Positions 7,819-16,006 of a stretch of DNA of 64,000 nt are shown one piece after another. The notes below the pieces were generated by a model. The model worked only from the letters and a program-made list of their open reading frames with translations, was not told the DNA's origin and ran no database searches. The DNA lies in assembly GCA_002840535.1 (NCBI GenBank), contig PHBH01000007.1, positions 1-64,000 on the forward strand, given 5' to 3'. Origin of the DNA: Deltaproteobacteria bacterium HGW-Deltaproteobacteria-15 (GTDB taxonomy: Bacteria; Desulfobacterota; DSM-4660; Desulfatiglandales; HGW-15). Position 1 is the stretch's first letter; every line of letters begins with the position of its first letter. The position numbers were made by a program, and so were the translations under genes.

Positions 7819-10158
7819 ATGGAACAGGAAAACCTGAAAAAGAAAATTGAGATACTGGAAATCGAAGCGGGCAGGCACAAGGATGCCGAAGAACTTCTCA
7901 GGATTCAAAATGCATACCTTGAATTGCTGCTGGATAGCGCCCCGGAGGCAATCCTCCTGGCGGACAGGGATAGCAGAATCACCAGGATCAATCCCCAGTT
8001 TACAAAAATGTTTGGGTTCTCGTTTGAAGAGGCTGTCGGCAGAAGCGCGGATGATCTGATTGCCCTGGGGACGAGGCACCCGGAAGCCTGTCGTATAACC
8101 GGCCGTGTGCATAGCGGCGAGCAGGTTCGGTTTGAGAGCACCCGCTTCAGGAAGGACGGCACAGTCGTTTATGTGGAGGGAATGGCCGCACCGGTCATGG
8201 CAGGTCATCGGCAGATAGGCGTCTTTGTGAGCTACAGGGATATCACTGAGCGCAAAAAGGCGGAAGCTGCGCTCCGGGAGACTGAAGAGAGGTATAGAAG
8301 TCTCTTCGAAAATTCCCCTGTAGGAATCGGAATCGCTTCCTTGGACGGCCGCCTGCTGGACAACAACAAGGCCATTCTGAGGCCCGGCGGGTATGAGCAG
8401 GAGGACATGGGGAGAGAAAGGAGGATCTCCGACTTTTACTACGATCCGGACGCGAGGTCAAAGATCCTGGAGATCACGAGCAAGCAGGGATTTCTCGACA
8501 ATCATGAAGTGCGGCTCAGGAAAAAGGATGGGTCTCCGTATGACGCGCTCCTGAGCTTGAGACCCATCAAGATCAAGGGAGAACAGTGCTGGTATGCCAT
8601 TGTTCAGGATATCACGGAACAGAAAAGGGCCGAGAAGGCGGCGAAGGAAAGCCAGGGGAAGTACAGGGACCTGGTGGAGAATGCCAACAGCATCGTTCTG
8701 AGGTGGGATCCCAGAGGAAGGATTCTGTACATGAACCGCTTCGGTCTCGAGTTCTTCGGTTACGATGAAGAGGAAATCATCGGCCGCAATGCCCTGGGAA
8801 CCATCATTCCGGAAAAGGAATCTGCGACAGGAAGGGACATGCGGAAGCTCATGATGGAGATCCAGGCCGATCCCGATCGGTTCAAGAACAATGAACACGA
8901 GAACATGCGGAAGAATGGGCAGCGTGTCTGGGTCTTATGGACGAATAAGGCCATTGCGGATGAGCATGGGAACATTGAGGAAGTCTTGAGCATCGGGAAT
9001 GATGTGACTGAAAAGAGAAATCTTCAGGCCCAGCTCTTTCACGCGCAGAAGATGGAGGCTATCGGGACCCTGGCCGGCGGCATCGCACACGATTTCAATA
9101 ACCTTCTCATGGGAATCCAGGGCCGTGCCTCCCTCATGCTGCTGGAATGCGGCTCAAATCCCGCTTTTCATGATCACCTCCGCGGCATAGAGGAGCACGT
9201 GGAGAGCGCGGCCGATCTGACCCGGCAGCTCCTGGGATTCGCCAGAGGGGGTAAGTACCAGCTGAAACCATCCGATCTTAACATGCTCCTGAGAAAGAGC
9301 TCGGAGATGTTCGGCAGGACCAAGAAGGAGATTGCCATTCACGCCAGATACCAGCAAGGAGTCTGGACAGTGGAAGTGGACCGGGGACAGATCGAGCAGG
9401 TCTTCATCAATCTCTTTGTAAATGCATGGCAGTCCATGCGCGGGGGTGGCGAGCTGTTTCTGGAAACTGAAAACGTGCAGCTGTCCGGTTGGGCATCGAA
9501 AGCCCTTGGCCTCCGGGGAGGAAGGTTTGTAAAGGCATCGATTACGGATACAGGGGAAGGAATGGACGAGAGAACAAGGGAGAGGGTTTTCGATCCTTTC
9601 TTCACCACCAAAGAGATGGGGAGAGGGACCGGGCTCGGCCTGGCCTCCGCCTATGGGATCATCAAGAACCATGGAGGAATCATCCAGGTGCAGAGCCGAA
9701 AGGGGGAAGGAAGCTCCTTTCACATCTATCTGCCGGCATCGGAAAAGGAAATGGTTGCGGAGAAAGCGGCTAGGGAAAAACTCCTGAGGGGAAGTGAAAC
9801 CGTGCTCCTGGTGGATGACGAAGAAATGATCCTGGAGGTGGGGCTCAGCATGCTGATCACACTGGGCTACAAAGTCCTGACGGCAAGAAGCGGAAGAGAG
9901 GCCGCAGAACTCTACCTCGAAAAGAAAAAGAAGATCGATCTTGTTGTCCTGGATATGATCATGCCCGGCATGGGAGGGAAAGAAACGTTCGAGGAGCTCA
10001 AGAAGATCGATCCGGATGTCCGGGTGCTCCTCTCCAGCGGTTACAGCATAGACAGCCGCGCCAAGTCAATTCTGGACGAGGGGTGCAGGGGCTTCATTCA
10101 GAAACCGTTCAATCTCTCGATCTTTTCATCGAAGCTGAGAGAAGTCCTCGACAACTAG
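7819..10158 (+). CDS. Orphan hybrid sensor histidine kinase, three PAS domains
   Basis: 779 residues from the ATG at 7819. A GGAGG precedes this ATG, and the 41 codons upstream in the same frame look non-coding. In order: a short coiled coil, three PAS domains (about 25-150, 150-275, 280-405), a HisKA dimerisation helix with H-box GGIAHDFNN (about 425), an HATPase domain with N-box and G-boxes (DTGEGMDE, GRGTGLGLASA), and a C-terminal receiver (LLVDDEE, LDMIMPG, KPF). There are no membrane segments, so it should sense a cytoplasmic signal through PAS ligands. The receiver makes it a hybrid or phosphorelay kinase. No regulator lies downstream; the CheY-like protein at 4997 is a candidate target. 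Confidence 0.92.
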   Translation: MEQENLKKKIEILEIEAGRHKDAEELLRIQNAYLELLLDSAPEAILLADRDSRITRINPQFTKMFGFSFEEAVGRSADDLIALGTRHPEACRITGRVHSGEQVRFESTRFRKDGTVVYVEGMAAPVMAGHRQIGVFVSYRDITERKKAEAALRETEERYRSLFENSPVGIGIASLDGRLLDNNKAILRPGGYEQEDMGRERRISDFYYDPDARSKILEITSKQGFLDNHEVRLRKKDGSPYDALLSLRPIKIKGEQCWYAIVQDITEQKRAEKAAKESQGKYRDLVENANSIVLRWDPRGRILYMNRFGLEFFGYDEEEIIGRNALGTIIPEKESATGRDMRKLMMEIQADPDRFKNNEHENMRKNGQRVWVLWTNKAIADEHGNIEEVLSIGNDVTEKRNLQAQLFHAQKMEAIGTLAGGIAHDFNNLLMGIQGRASLMLLECGSNPAFHDHLRGIEEHVESAADLTRQLLGFARGGKYQLKPSDLNMLLRKSSEMFGRTKKEIAIHARYQQGVWTVEVDRGQIEQVFINLFVNAWQSMRGGGELFLETENVQLSGWASKALGLRGGRFVKASITDTGEGMDERTRERVFDPFFTTKEMGRGTGLGLASAYGIIKNHGGIIQVQSRKGEGSSFHIYLPASEKEMVAEKAAREKLLRGSETVLLVDDEEMILEVGLSMLITLGYKVLTARSGREAAELYLEKKKKIDLVVLDMIMPGMGGKETFEELKKIDPDVRVLLSSGYSIDSRAKSILDEGCRGFIQKPFNLSIFSSKLREVLDN

Positions 10159-10179
10159 CAGGCTGAAGAACATTTGAAC

Positions 10180-10260
10180 GCCGCCACAAAGACACAAAGG
10201 CACAAAGAAATGCATCAACCGGAATATTGGAGCAATGGAATATTGGAATGATGGTTACAA
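10180..10260. repeat. CACAAAGACACAAAGG and AATATTGGA repeats
   Basis: GCCACAAAGACACAAAGGCACAAAG followed by two copies of GGAATATTGGA-type sequence. The first family recurs as hairpin-forming pairs at 31235 and 33362. It sits in the convergent gap between the kinase and glycosyltransferase genes. Confidence 0.6.
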
Positions 10261-10340
10261 AAAAAGGGCTTCGAACTCTTTAAGTTTCTCAGCGGTCAAA
10301 CTTCAATCCTCCGGGACCGGATCTTTACCCTTATCACTCG

Positions 10341-11552
10341 TCACTCCGCATTCATCGTTTCTATACAGCTGCTCAGCCTGTCCTGAAAATCGGGGATGGC
10401 CGCAGCGATTCGGACCCACGCCGGGAGCATGGGCACTCCGAACGGATCCCTTACGAATTCGGTAATAGCAGCCTTGAGAGCACCCAGAAAGGCCTCCACT
10501 CCTTCTATCTCCGCATGGCGGTCATAGGGGAGTCCGTTCAAGAGGGCGAGCGCATGGTACTTTTCTATAGTGACCCGGGCCTCCTGGATGTAGGCTGTCT
10601 GGAGGGTCCTGAAAAAGGCGCTGCTCATGACGATGCCCCCCTGGGCCAGAACCCTGAACAGCGCCCCGGCGATGTCGGCGGCCATGCGGATCAGCCCTTC
10701 CTTCGGCTTGCTTTTTTGAAGGGTCTGGTGCTTGTGCTCGTATTCCTTGGCGATCTCCACCTGGCAGACTCTATCCATCGAGGCCCTCTGGTATATTTCG
10801 CTCAGGAGCGAGACTTCCAGTCCCCACGTGGGCGATATGCGGATTCCTCTGGCGAGACTCGCGATCAATGCAAACTCCCCTGAAAGGGCGTATCGAAAAC
10901 TATCGAGGTAAGACAAAAAGGTATTGAACCCGATGATGCGTCGCAGTGTCCTGACAAGCGGAGTGTAAAATAGCCTGGTGACCCTGCCGTATATCTTGCC
11001 GCGGACCCTGGAGTAATACCCCTTGCTGAACTCGAATTCGGTAGCGTGGTGCACCACCGGATAAACAAGCCTGGCGAGCATCTCCCTTTCATAATTCAGG
11101 ATGTCGCAATCGTGGGTGGCGATTGCATATACATCCCGTTCGGCCAGGATGTACCCCATGGCCATCCACACGGAACGGCCCTTGCCGGGATAATCCAACT
11201 GGAAATCGGCCTCCATCAGTTCCCGATAGAGCTCCTTCATTGCCGGGCTGTCCTGCCAGATCACCCGCACTTGCGACGGCAGAACGGCCATGCGTCTCTT
11301 TGCATAGTCAAATTCTTCCCGGCTGGCTCTGTCCAGGGAAAGGACAATCCGGTGCAGATAGGTCGCTTTGCTCAACTGCTCGATGATCCGGGGCATGGCC
11401 GGTGTTTCAAACTCGGAAAAAAGGGCGGGCAGAAGGAGAGCGATCTTCCTGCTCCTGCCGATCGAGGCAAGCTCGGCCTCGATGTCTTCCACCGGCCTTT
11501 TCCCCAGCATCTGCAGGGTCGTGATCATTCCATGCTGCCAGAAATCGGTCAT
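10341..11552 (-). CDS. GpgS-like glycosyltransferase (probable glucosyl-3-phosphoglycerate synthase)
   Basis: A 403-residue cytoplasmic GT-A-type enzyme without membrane segments. It has the IALLLPALFSE start of the nucleotide-binding fold, a GKGRSVWMAMGY donor-site segment and a metal-binding DxD (ATHDCDIL). Length and motifs fit the GpgS type (about 400 residues) that makes glucosyl-3-phosphoglycerate from an NDP-glucose and 3-phosphoglycerate. The assignment rests also on context. It is one base downstream of a second glycosyltransferase and in line with a mannosyl/glucosyl-3-phosphoglycerate phosphatase-like gene. Sugar identity (glucose or mannose) cannot be decided here. Confidence 0.7.
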   Translation of the reverse strand: MTDFWQHGMITTLQMLGKRPVEDIEAELASIGRSRKIALLLPALFSEFETPAMPRIIEQLSKATYLHRIVLSLDRASREEFDYAKRRMAVLPSQVRVIWQDSPAMKELYRELMEADFQLDYPGKGRSVWMAMGYILAERDVYAIATHDCDILNYEREMLARLVYPVVHHATEFEFSKGYYSRVRGKIYGRVTRLFYTPLVRTLRRIIGFNTFLSYLDSFRYALSGEFALIASLARGIRISPTWGLEVSLLSEIYQRASMDRVCQVEIAKEYEHKHQTLQKSKPKEGLIRMAADIAGALFRVLAQGGIVMSSAFFRTLQTAYIQEARVTIEKYHALALLNGLPYDRHAEIEGVEAFLGALKAAITEFVRDPFGVPMLPAWVRIAAAIPDFQDRLSSCIETMNAE

Positions 11553-11553
11553 T

Positions 11554-12807
11554 TCAACCCTCCTTTTTCCATATGGACAGCAGGTACTCTTTCATCCCCT
11601 CAAAGGCCATGGCATTCTCTTCAAAGTGTTTTTCCGATTCTTCATTGGTCTTGTCTCTCAACTCGTTGATCAGGGAAGCCACCCGTGCGTTGTAGAGAGG
11701 AACAAGGGTATCCAGGACCTTGAATCTTTGCCTGGGGGTAGCGTGAAAAGCAGCTGCGTAACGGTATATAATGCGGACCCAGGTATCGATGGGGAGGAGG
11801 AAGTCTCCGTTCCGCTTGACCGTATGCAGCACGCGGATCAGATCCATGTCGTCTTTCTCGAGCAGTCGCATCCAGATGCTGTGGAAATTCCGGTATCCAA
11901 CCTTGAAGTACTCGATCAGCCCCTTCAGATCGATGTTGAAGGGCGCCGGGTCCTGGCAGATTTCCTCGCCCATGATGGGAATTTCCTTGGATTCCCGCAC
12001 TTTTTTCCAATACTCTTCGTGCTGATCCATGAGTTGAAAGATAGTTCCCACCACTTGGCGGAACATGGGCCCCAGGTCGGCTGCCGGGTCTTTTTCCCCA
12101 TGGACCTTTACTCCTAACCTTGCCTGACAGATATTGTATCCGCTCACAATGGCTGTTGTAGTCATCCAGATGTCAATGCCGAATTTGGCCGCGTCCGTCT
12201 CCCAGGCATCCTGATCCATGAAGTGTTTGATCAACCGACTGGAGATTCCAAAATCCCCCCCTATCGGCTGGCGAATGCGAACACCGTAAAGAGCCTGGGT
12301 CAGATTATATGCGATGGTGTTTGTGATCGTGCCGTCAAGCTTGTATCGCTGGTAGTAAGGGGCGACAAAATCATAGCCATTCATGACCGGATCGAGCATG
12401 TTTTTCACCCAGGAAGGCTTGATGGAGACGAGATCCGAATCAAAAACTGCCACGGCTTTGGCCTTGAGGAAATTCGCCACCTCAAAAACGGCCCTCAGCC
12501 CCGAGCCCTTACCGGGGATACCTCTATAAATGGTTACGATCTTCTCGACATTGTAGGAATTAATCTGGACGAGATTGGCAATCTCCCTGGAATCATCGGT
12601 GGAACCCCCGTCGGAAACCATGATGATTGCCTTGGAATCGCAGTAGTATTTGCTCAACCCCTCTGCAACGGTCTGGATCACGTGAACAATGGAAGAGCCG
12701 CTGAAATAGGAAGGTATGCCCACCACGATATCGGTGAAACGAAGTTGCTCGATTTTTTTTCTCACATGATCTCTCAGGCTTGTTGAAAACCTTGAACTGG
12801 TCTGCAT
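11554..12807 (-). CDS. Family 2 glycosyltransferase, compatible-solute cluster
   Basis: 417 residues with a clear GT2 fold: VVGIPSYFSG at the start, VSDGGSTDDSRE as first acidic motif, GIPGKGSGLRA and a catalytic DSDL metal site. The acceptor region (IRQPIGGDFGISSRL) resembles GT81/glucosylglycerate synthase-like enzymes. It lies 23 bp after the HAD phosphatase gene and 1 bp before the GpgS-like gene, so the three are probably one operon. It may be a direct glucosylglycerate synthase or may extend the solute with a second sugar. A polysaccharide role is less likely but not excluded. Confidence 0.75.
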   Translation of the reverse strand: MQTSSRFSTSLRDHVRKKIEQLRFTDIVVGIPSYFSGSSIVHVIQTVAEGLSKYYCDSKAIIMVSDGGSTDDSREIANLVQINSYNVEKIVTIYRGIPGKGSGLRAVFEVANFLKAKAVAVFDSDLVSIKPSWVKNMLDPVMNGYDFVAPYYQRYKLDGTITNTIAYNLTQALYGVRIRQPIGGDFGISSRLIKHFMDQDAWETDAAKFGIDIWMTTTAIVSGYNICQARLGVKVHGEKDPAADLGPMFRQVVGTIFQLMDQHEEYWKKVRESKEIPIMGEEICQDPAPFNIDLKGLIEYFKVGYRNFHSIWMRLLEKDDMDLIRVLHTVKRNGDFLLPIDTWVRIIYRYAAAFHATPRQRFKVLDTLVPLYNARVASLINELRDKTNEESEKHFEENAMAFEGMKEYLLSIWKKEG

Positions 12808-12830
12808 CGTGAAAATCCTTTCATTGGTTA

Positions 12831-13670
12831 TCAGTTATCAGAGCGATCACGGTTCGCTATATCTTGCAGGATGTGCTGAATACTATCGTTCCATCCACGG
12901 CTTCCAGGAAAACGAGCCCTGATGATACGGGGGATTTCCGGCACCTCGGAAGGACCGCCCATGCGGGGGACCAGGACAGGTATGTCCACCACTCTCAACA
13001 TAGGGTAATCGTTGGCGCTATCCCCGACCCCGATGCTCAGAGGAGTCATTCCCTCTGAGGACAAGAGTTGAATAGCCCTCTCTACTGCTCTTCCCTTATC
13101 CTGATCGATGCCGATGAGGTGGTGGAATCGCCCCCCTGTCGTGACCTTCAGCCCCTGCTTCGTGGCAAGATCGCTTAGCAGGGGTAAATCCTGCTCGTCA
13201 TTCAGGAGAAAGGGTTCCGTGAATTCCCTTTCCTTTGCGAAAGCCGCCATTCTGAGGGAAAGCCCGGTTCTTGCCGCGACTTCTTCTGCGGAGAGATCTC
13301 CGAAACCCTCGAGCGGCACCAGGGGTCTCACATGTTCGACAAAATCCCTTATCTCCCGGTATGTCTTACCGAGCCGGATCACAGTGTAAGGGAGGCTCTT
13401 TTCGCCGCCGTTAAGAGGAATTGAGAGATATCCGGACGGGAAGTACACCGCAGCCCCGTTCTCCGTAATAAAGGGTTGCCGCCCGATTCCTAATTCATCT
13501 TGAATCAATTCCACTTCACGTCTTGTCTTGCTGGTCGTCAGAATGAGAGGGATGGATAATTCCCTGATTCTTTGCAGGGCAGGATTCGCACTTGTGCAGG
13601 AATAATCCTCATCAAGCAGAGTCTGATCCAGATCAGTGAAGATGATGACGCGGAATAAAGATTGGGGCAT
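12831..13670 (-). CDS. Mannosyl/glucosyl-3-phosphoglycerate phosphatase, HAD-IIB family
   Basis: 279 residues. HAD motif I is FTDLDQTLLD (nucleophile Asp in the first strand), motif II is LTTSKTR and the terminal motif is GVGDSANDYPML. The cap carries the GRFHHLIG segment typical of MpgP/YedP enzymes. It removes phosphate from hexosyl-3-phosphoglycerate to give the compatible solute. The gene is first of three in the cluster, ahead of two glycosyltransferases. GpgP and MpgP cannot be separated by eye. The alternative, a sucrose-phosphatase-like enzyme, fits the context less well. Confidence 0.85.
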   Translation of the reverse strand: MPQSLFRVIIFTDLDQTLLDEDYSCTSANPALQRIRELSIPLILTTSKTRREVELIQDELGIGRQPFITENGAAVYFPSGYLSIPLNGGEKSLPYTVIRLGKTYREIRDFVEHVRPLVPLEGFGDLSAEEVAARTGLSLRMAAFAKEREFTEPFLLNDEQDLPLLSDLATKQGLKVTTGGRFHHLIGIDQDKGRAVERAIQLLSSEGMTPLSIGVGDSANDYPMLRVVDIPVLVPRMGGPSEVPEIPRIIRARFPGSRGWNDSIQHILQDIANRDRSDN

Positions 13671-13808
13671 GAAAAATATCCTGTAGAAAACTGCAGGACC
13701 TTGGAAACTTCCGTCGTTTTCATGAAGGTTATCGTTTGATAACGAATATAGCCGCGGGGGATTCCTGTGTCAAATCCCGGTGAGTCCGCGAGAATTCCCA
13801 TTTCATGA

Positions 13809-14225
13809 TCACTCTCCTATGATCTTGACAAGGACCCGCTTCTTTCTCCGTCCATCAAATTCACCATAGAAGATCTGCTCCCATGTCCCGAAGTCCAGCT
13901 TTCCCTTCGTGATCGCTACGACTACCTCTCTTCCCATGATCTGGCGTTTCATATGTGCATCCGCATTATCTTCTCCGACATTGTGTCGATATTGCGAAAC
14001 CGGCTCATGTGGCGCCAGTTTCTCCAGCCAGACCTCGTAGTCGTGGTGAAGCCCGGATTCATCGTCATTGATGAAAACTGATGCGGTGATGTGCATGGCA
14101 TTACAGAGTACGAGTCCTTCCTGTACGCCGCTCTCTCTAAGACATTCCTCCACCTGCCGGGTGATGTTGATGAACGCCCTGCGGGTGGGGGCTTGAAACC
14201 ACAATTCCTTTCTGTAGCTCTTCAT
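13809..14225 (-). CDS. yjbQ: YjbQ family protein (UPF0047)
   Basis: A 138-residue single-domain protein. It has the family's conserved histidines and acids: [32 protein letters not shown], and the closing [18 protein letters not shown]. Members form trimers and have weak thiamine-phosphate synthase activity in Escherichia coli; the physiological role is unsettled. Its start overlaps the stop of the upstream lipoprotein gene by four bases (ATGA), so translation is likely coupled. Confidence 0.92.
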   Translation of the reverse strand: MKSYRKELWFQAPTRRAFINITRQVEECLRESGVQEGLVLCNAMHITASVFINDDESGLHHDYEVWLEKLAPHEPVSQYRHNVGEDNADAHMKRQIMGREVVVAITKGKLDFGTWEQIFYGEFDGRRKKRVLVKIIGE

Positions 14226-15121
14226 TTCTCCTCTTCCTCTTTTTCGGGCCGATGATGGACGAGGATGGGCCTGAATCCGGCTGTCCCCAGGGACGATCTG
14301 GTCTTCTCGGCCTCCGCAGCGGTCCGGTAAGGACCAATAAGCACTCGATGATAAGTCCGGTCTCCCATTTTAACAGGCGCGACCCGGACATTGTACTCCT
14401 TTGCGCGAAGCTCTTCCTGCGCTTTCACGGCCAGTTCCATGTCCAGGAAAGAGCCCACCTGGACGTCCAGAAAATAGGGGGAGGATTCGGCGAAAGGCGG
14501 GTCGGGAATATCGGCGACGATCTCCCTGTTCAAACGTTCCACGAGATCGAGGGTCCTCTCCCTGGTCATATGAAGGCCGGAACGGACGGCTTCGGGTATC
14601 ACACCGAAGAGGGAAAACGGAACCCCCCCTTCGTAGGATCGCTTTACGGCAGTTTTCCACCAGACTCCGGTACCGTTTCTGCATTCGACCATTTCGATCT
14701 GCACTTTCAATGTAACCTGGGAATAGATTCCTGCAAAGAACTTGGAGTACTCCAGCACTTTTCCATAAATCAGTAAATCCGCCTGGAAGAGATTGCCGAG
14801 ATCCTGAGGAGGGAGATCCCTCCACTGTCTCAGCGAATCGGCCTGAAGAATCCGCAGTGCGCGGTCCACCTCGGTCACCTCGATGTCGCGGTACCTCTTC
14901 AGGGCAAAGTGGCTGTAAAAACTCCTCCTCACCAGTTCTTCCAGTTCAGGATCAGAGGTGAGGTTATCGAAAGGGAGCACCGCCACTTTCTTCGGCATAT
15001 CTCCTTTTCTGAACCATTCGGGAACATCGGGTGGTTGTTCCTTCCAGAAAGGAAGAAAGGAGCAGGAGAGGAGAAAAGGCAGACAAAGGAGAGCGAAAAA
15101 AATCTTTGGATCAAGACGCAT
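14222..15121 (-). CDS. Lipoprotein with GNA1162-like domain and C-terminal SPOR domain
   Basis: 299 residues. A lipoprotein signal ends in LLSC at residues 17-20, followed by a DUF799/GNA1162-like domain ([20 protein letters not shown], about 45-200) of the kind found in secreted TolB-like lipoproteins. Residues 215-290 form a SPOR domain ([20 protein letters not shown], then [11 protein letters not shown]) that should bind denuded septal peptidoglycan. It is probably outer-membrane anchored and periplasm-facing. The combination is unusual but plausible. It is translationally coupled to yjbQ, with no evident functional link. Confidence 0.82.
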   Translation of the reverse strand: MRLDPKIFFALLCLPFLLSCSFLPFWKEQPPDVPEWFRKGDMPKKVAVLPFDNLTSDPELEELVRRSFYSHFALKRYRDIEVTEVDRALRILQADSLRQWRDLPPQDLGNLFQADLLIYGKVLEYSKFFAGIYSQVTLKVQIEMVECRNGTGVWWKTAVKRSYEGGVPFSLFGVIPEAVRSGLHMTRERTLDLVERLNREIVADIPDPPFAESSPYFLDVQVGSFLDMELAVKAQEELRAKEYNVRVAPVKMGDRTYHRVLIGPYRTAAEAEKTRSSLGTAGFRPILVHHRPEKEEEEK

Positions 15122-15139
15122 GAGACTCCTTGCCCTAAA

Positions 15140-15306
15140 AGCCGGAGGTCAGAGATCAGAGGCCGGAGGTCAGCCCAGCCGCCGGCCGGAGCCGATTTTA
15201 TCGAACAGAACACCTTGTGAGGTCCTGTTCGAGGTTGCAGGTATCAGTCATGTGCGTAGGATGGGTTTCCCCCGGCTTGAAACCTGCCGGGGTCTACCCA
15301 TCCTAC
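15140..15306. repeat. GGAGGTCAG repeats and a long imperfect hairpin
   Basis: Direct repeats of the GGAGGTCAGAGATCAGAGG type (about 15146-15175) are followed by a hairpin at 15256-15306. Its outer arms GTAGGATGGGT and ACCCATCCTAC are perfect complements, and its inner arms CCCCGGC/GCCGGGG close a loop of about nine bases. The outer arm belongs to the same repeat family as 38923 and 48491. It may act as a terminator between the flanking minus-strand genes. Confidence 0.7.
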
Positions 15307-15378
15307 GGTCCTACGCTGATCGCTGACCTCTCTACTTCTTGTTTCCCGGATCGAATATAGGTAAAGGTCTGAAGGCTG

Positions 15379-16002
15379 TCAAAGCCAAAAGAGCACGCCT
15401 CGACCGATCTGATAAAGCCCGAAGCCGGTCAGAGCGACCATAGATACAATGTATAGGACCTTCGCCGATCTTGGATCCAGCCTTCCTGCCGTCCCAAATA
15501 GGACGATCAGAATGGCCAAACTTGCAATAAAGGTCCCGAAGAAACCCGAAAGAAAACCTGCACCTGCCCAAGGGGTCTCTCGCCATCCCGATAAAACCAG
15601 GGGCCCTCCGACCACGCTCCAGAAGATGTAGGGGTTGGGATTGAGCGCGTTGATGGCAACGGCACTGAAGAGATTTTTTGCGGGTGCTTTGTTAAAAGAG
15701 CCTGTGGCGGCCGCAGGCGTCTTGAGCGTTCGATAGACTCCCTTTGCGAGCAAAAGAATGAAAATCCCTCCGGCGATCCGCAGGGCCTCCAGAAACCAGA
15801 GCGGGGCATGGGTGAGAATCAGCAGAACCAAAGCCAGAATGGGGCCGTCCGTGACAAGCGGCGCAAGGGCGGCAGGCAGGGTGCGCTTCCAGCCGCTGCT
15901 GAGGGAGCGGGAGAGGAGAAAGGCCTGGAAAGGGCCGGGCATGACCGCGGCCGTGAGGGCAAGGGTGGCTCCTTGAAGAAAGTAGAGGAGGAAAGCATCC
16001 AA
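15379..16002 (-). CDS. LysE/RhtB-family exporter
   Basis: A 207-residue inner-membrane protein with about six hydrophobic segments. The family signature region VMPGPFQAFLLSRSLSSGWK is near residues 20-40, and INALNPNPYIFW is in the middle third. Relatives export amino acids or similar small molecules; the substrate is not predictable. It lies four bases after the amidohydrolase gene on the same strand, so the two are probably co-transcribed. Export of a product of that enzyme is possible but speculative. Confidence 0.85.
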   Translation of the reverse strand: MDAFLLYFLQGATLALTAAVMPGPFQAFLLSRSLSSGWKRTLPAALAPLVTDGPILALVLLILTHAPLWFLEALRIAGGIFILLLAKGVYRTLKTPAAATGSFNKAPAKNLFSAVAINALNPNPYIFWSVVGGPLVLSGWRETPWAGAGFLSGFFGTFIASLAILIVLFGTAGRLDPRSAKVLYIVSMVALTGFGLYQIGRGVLFWL

Positions 16003-16006
16003 GTTC

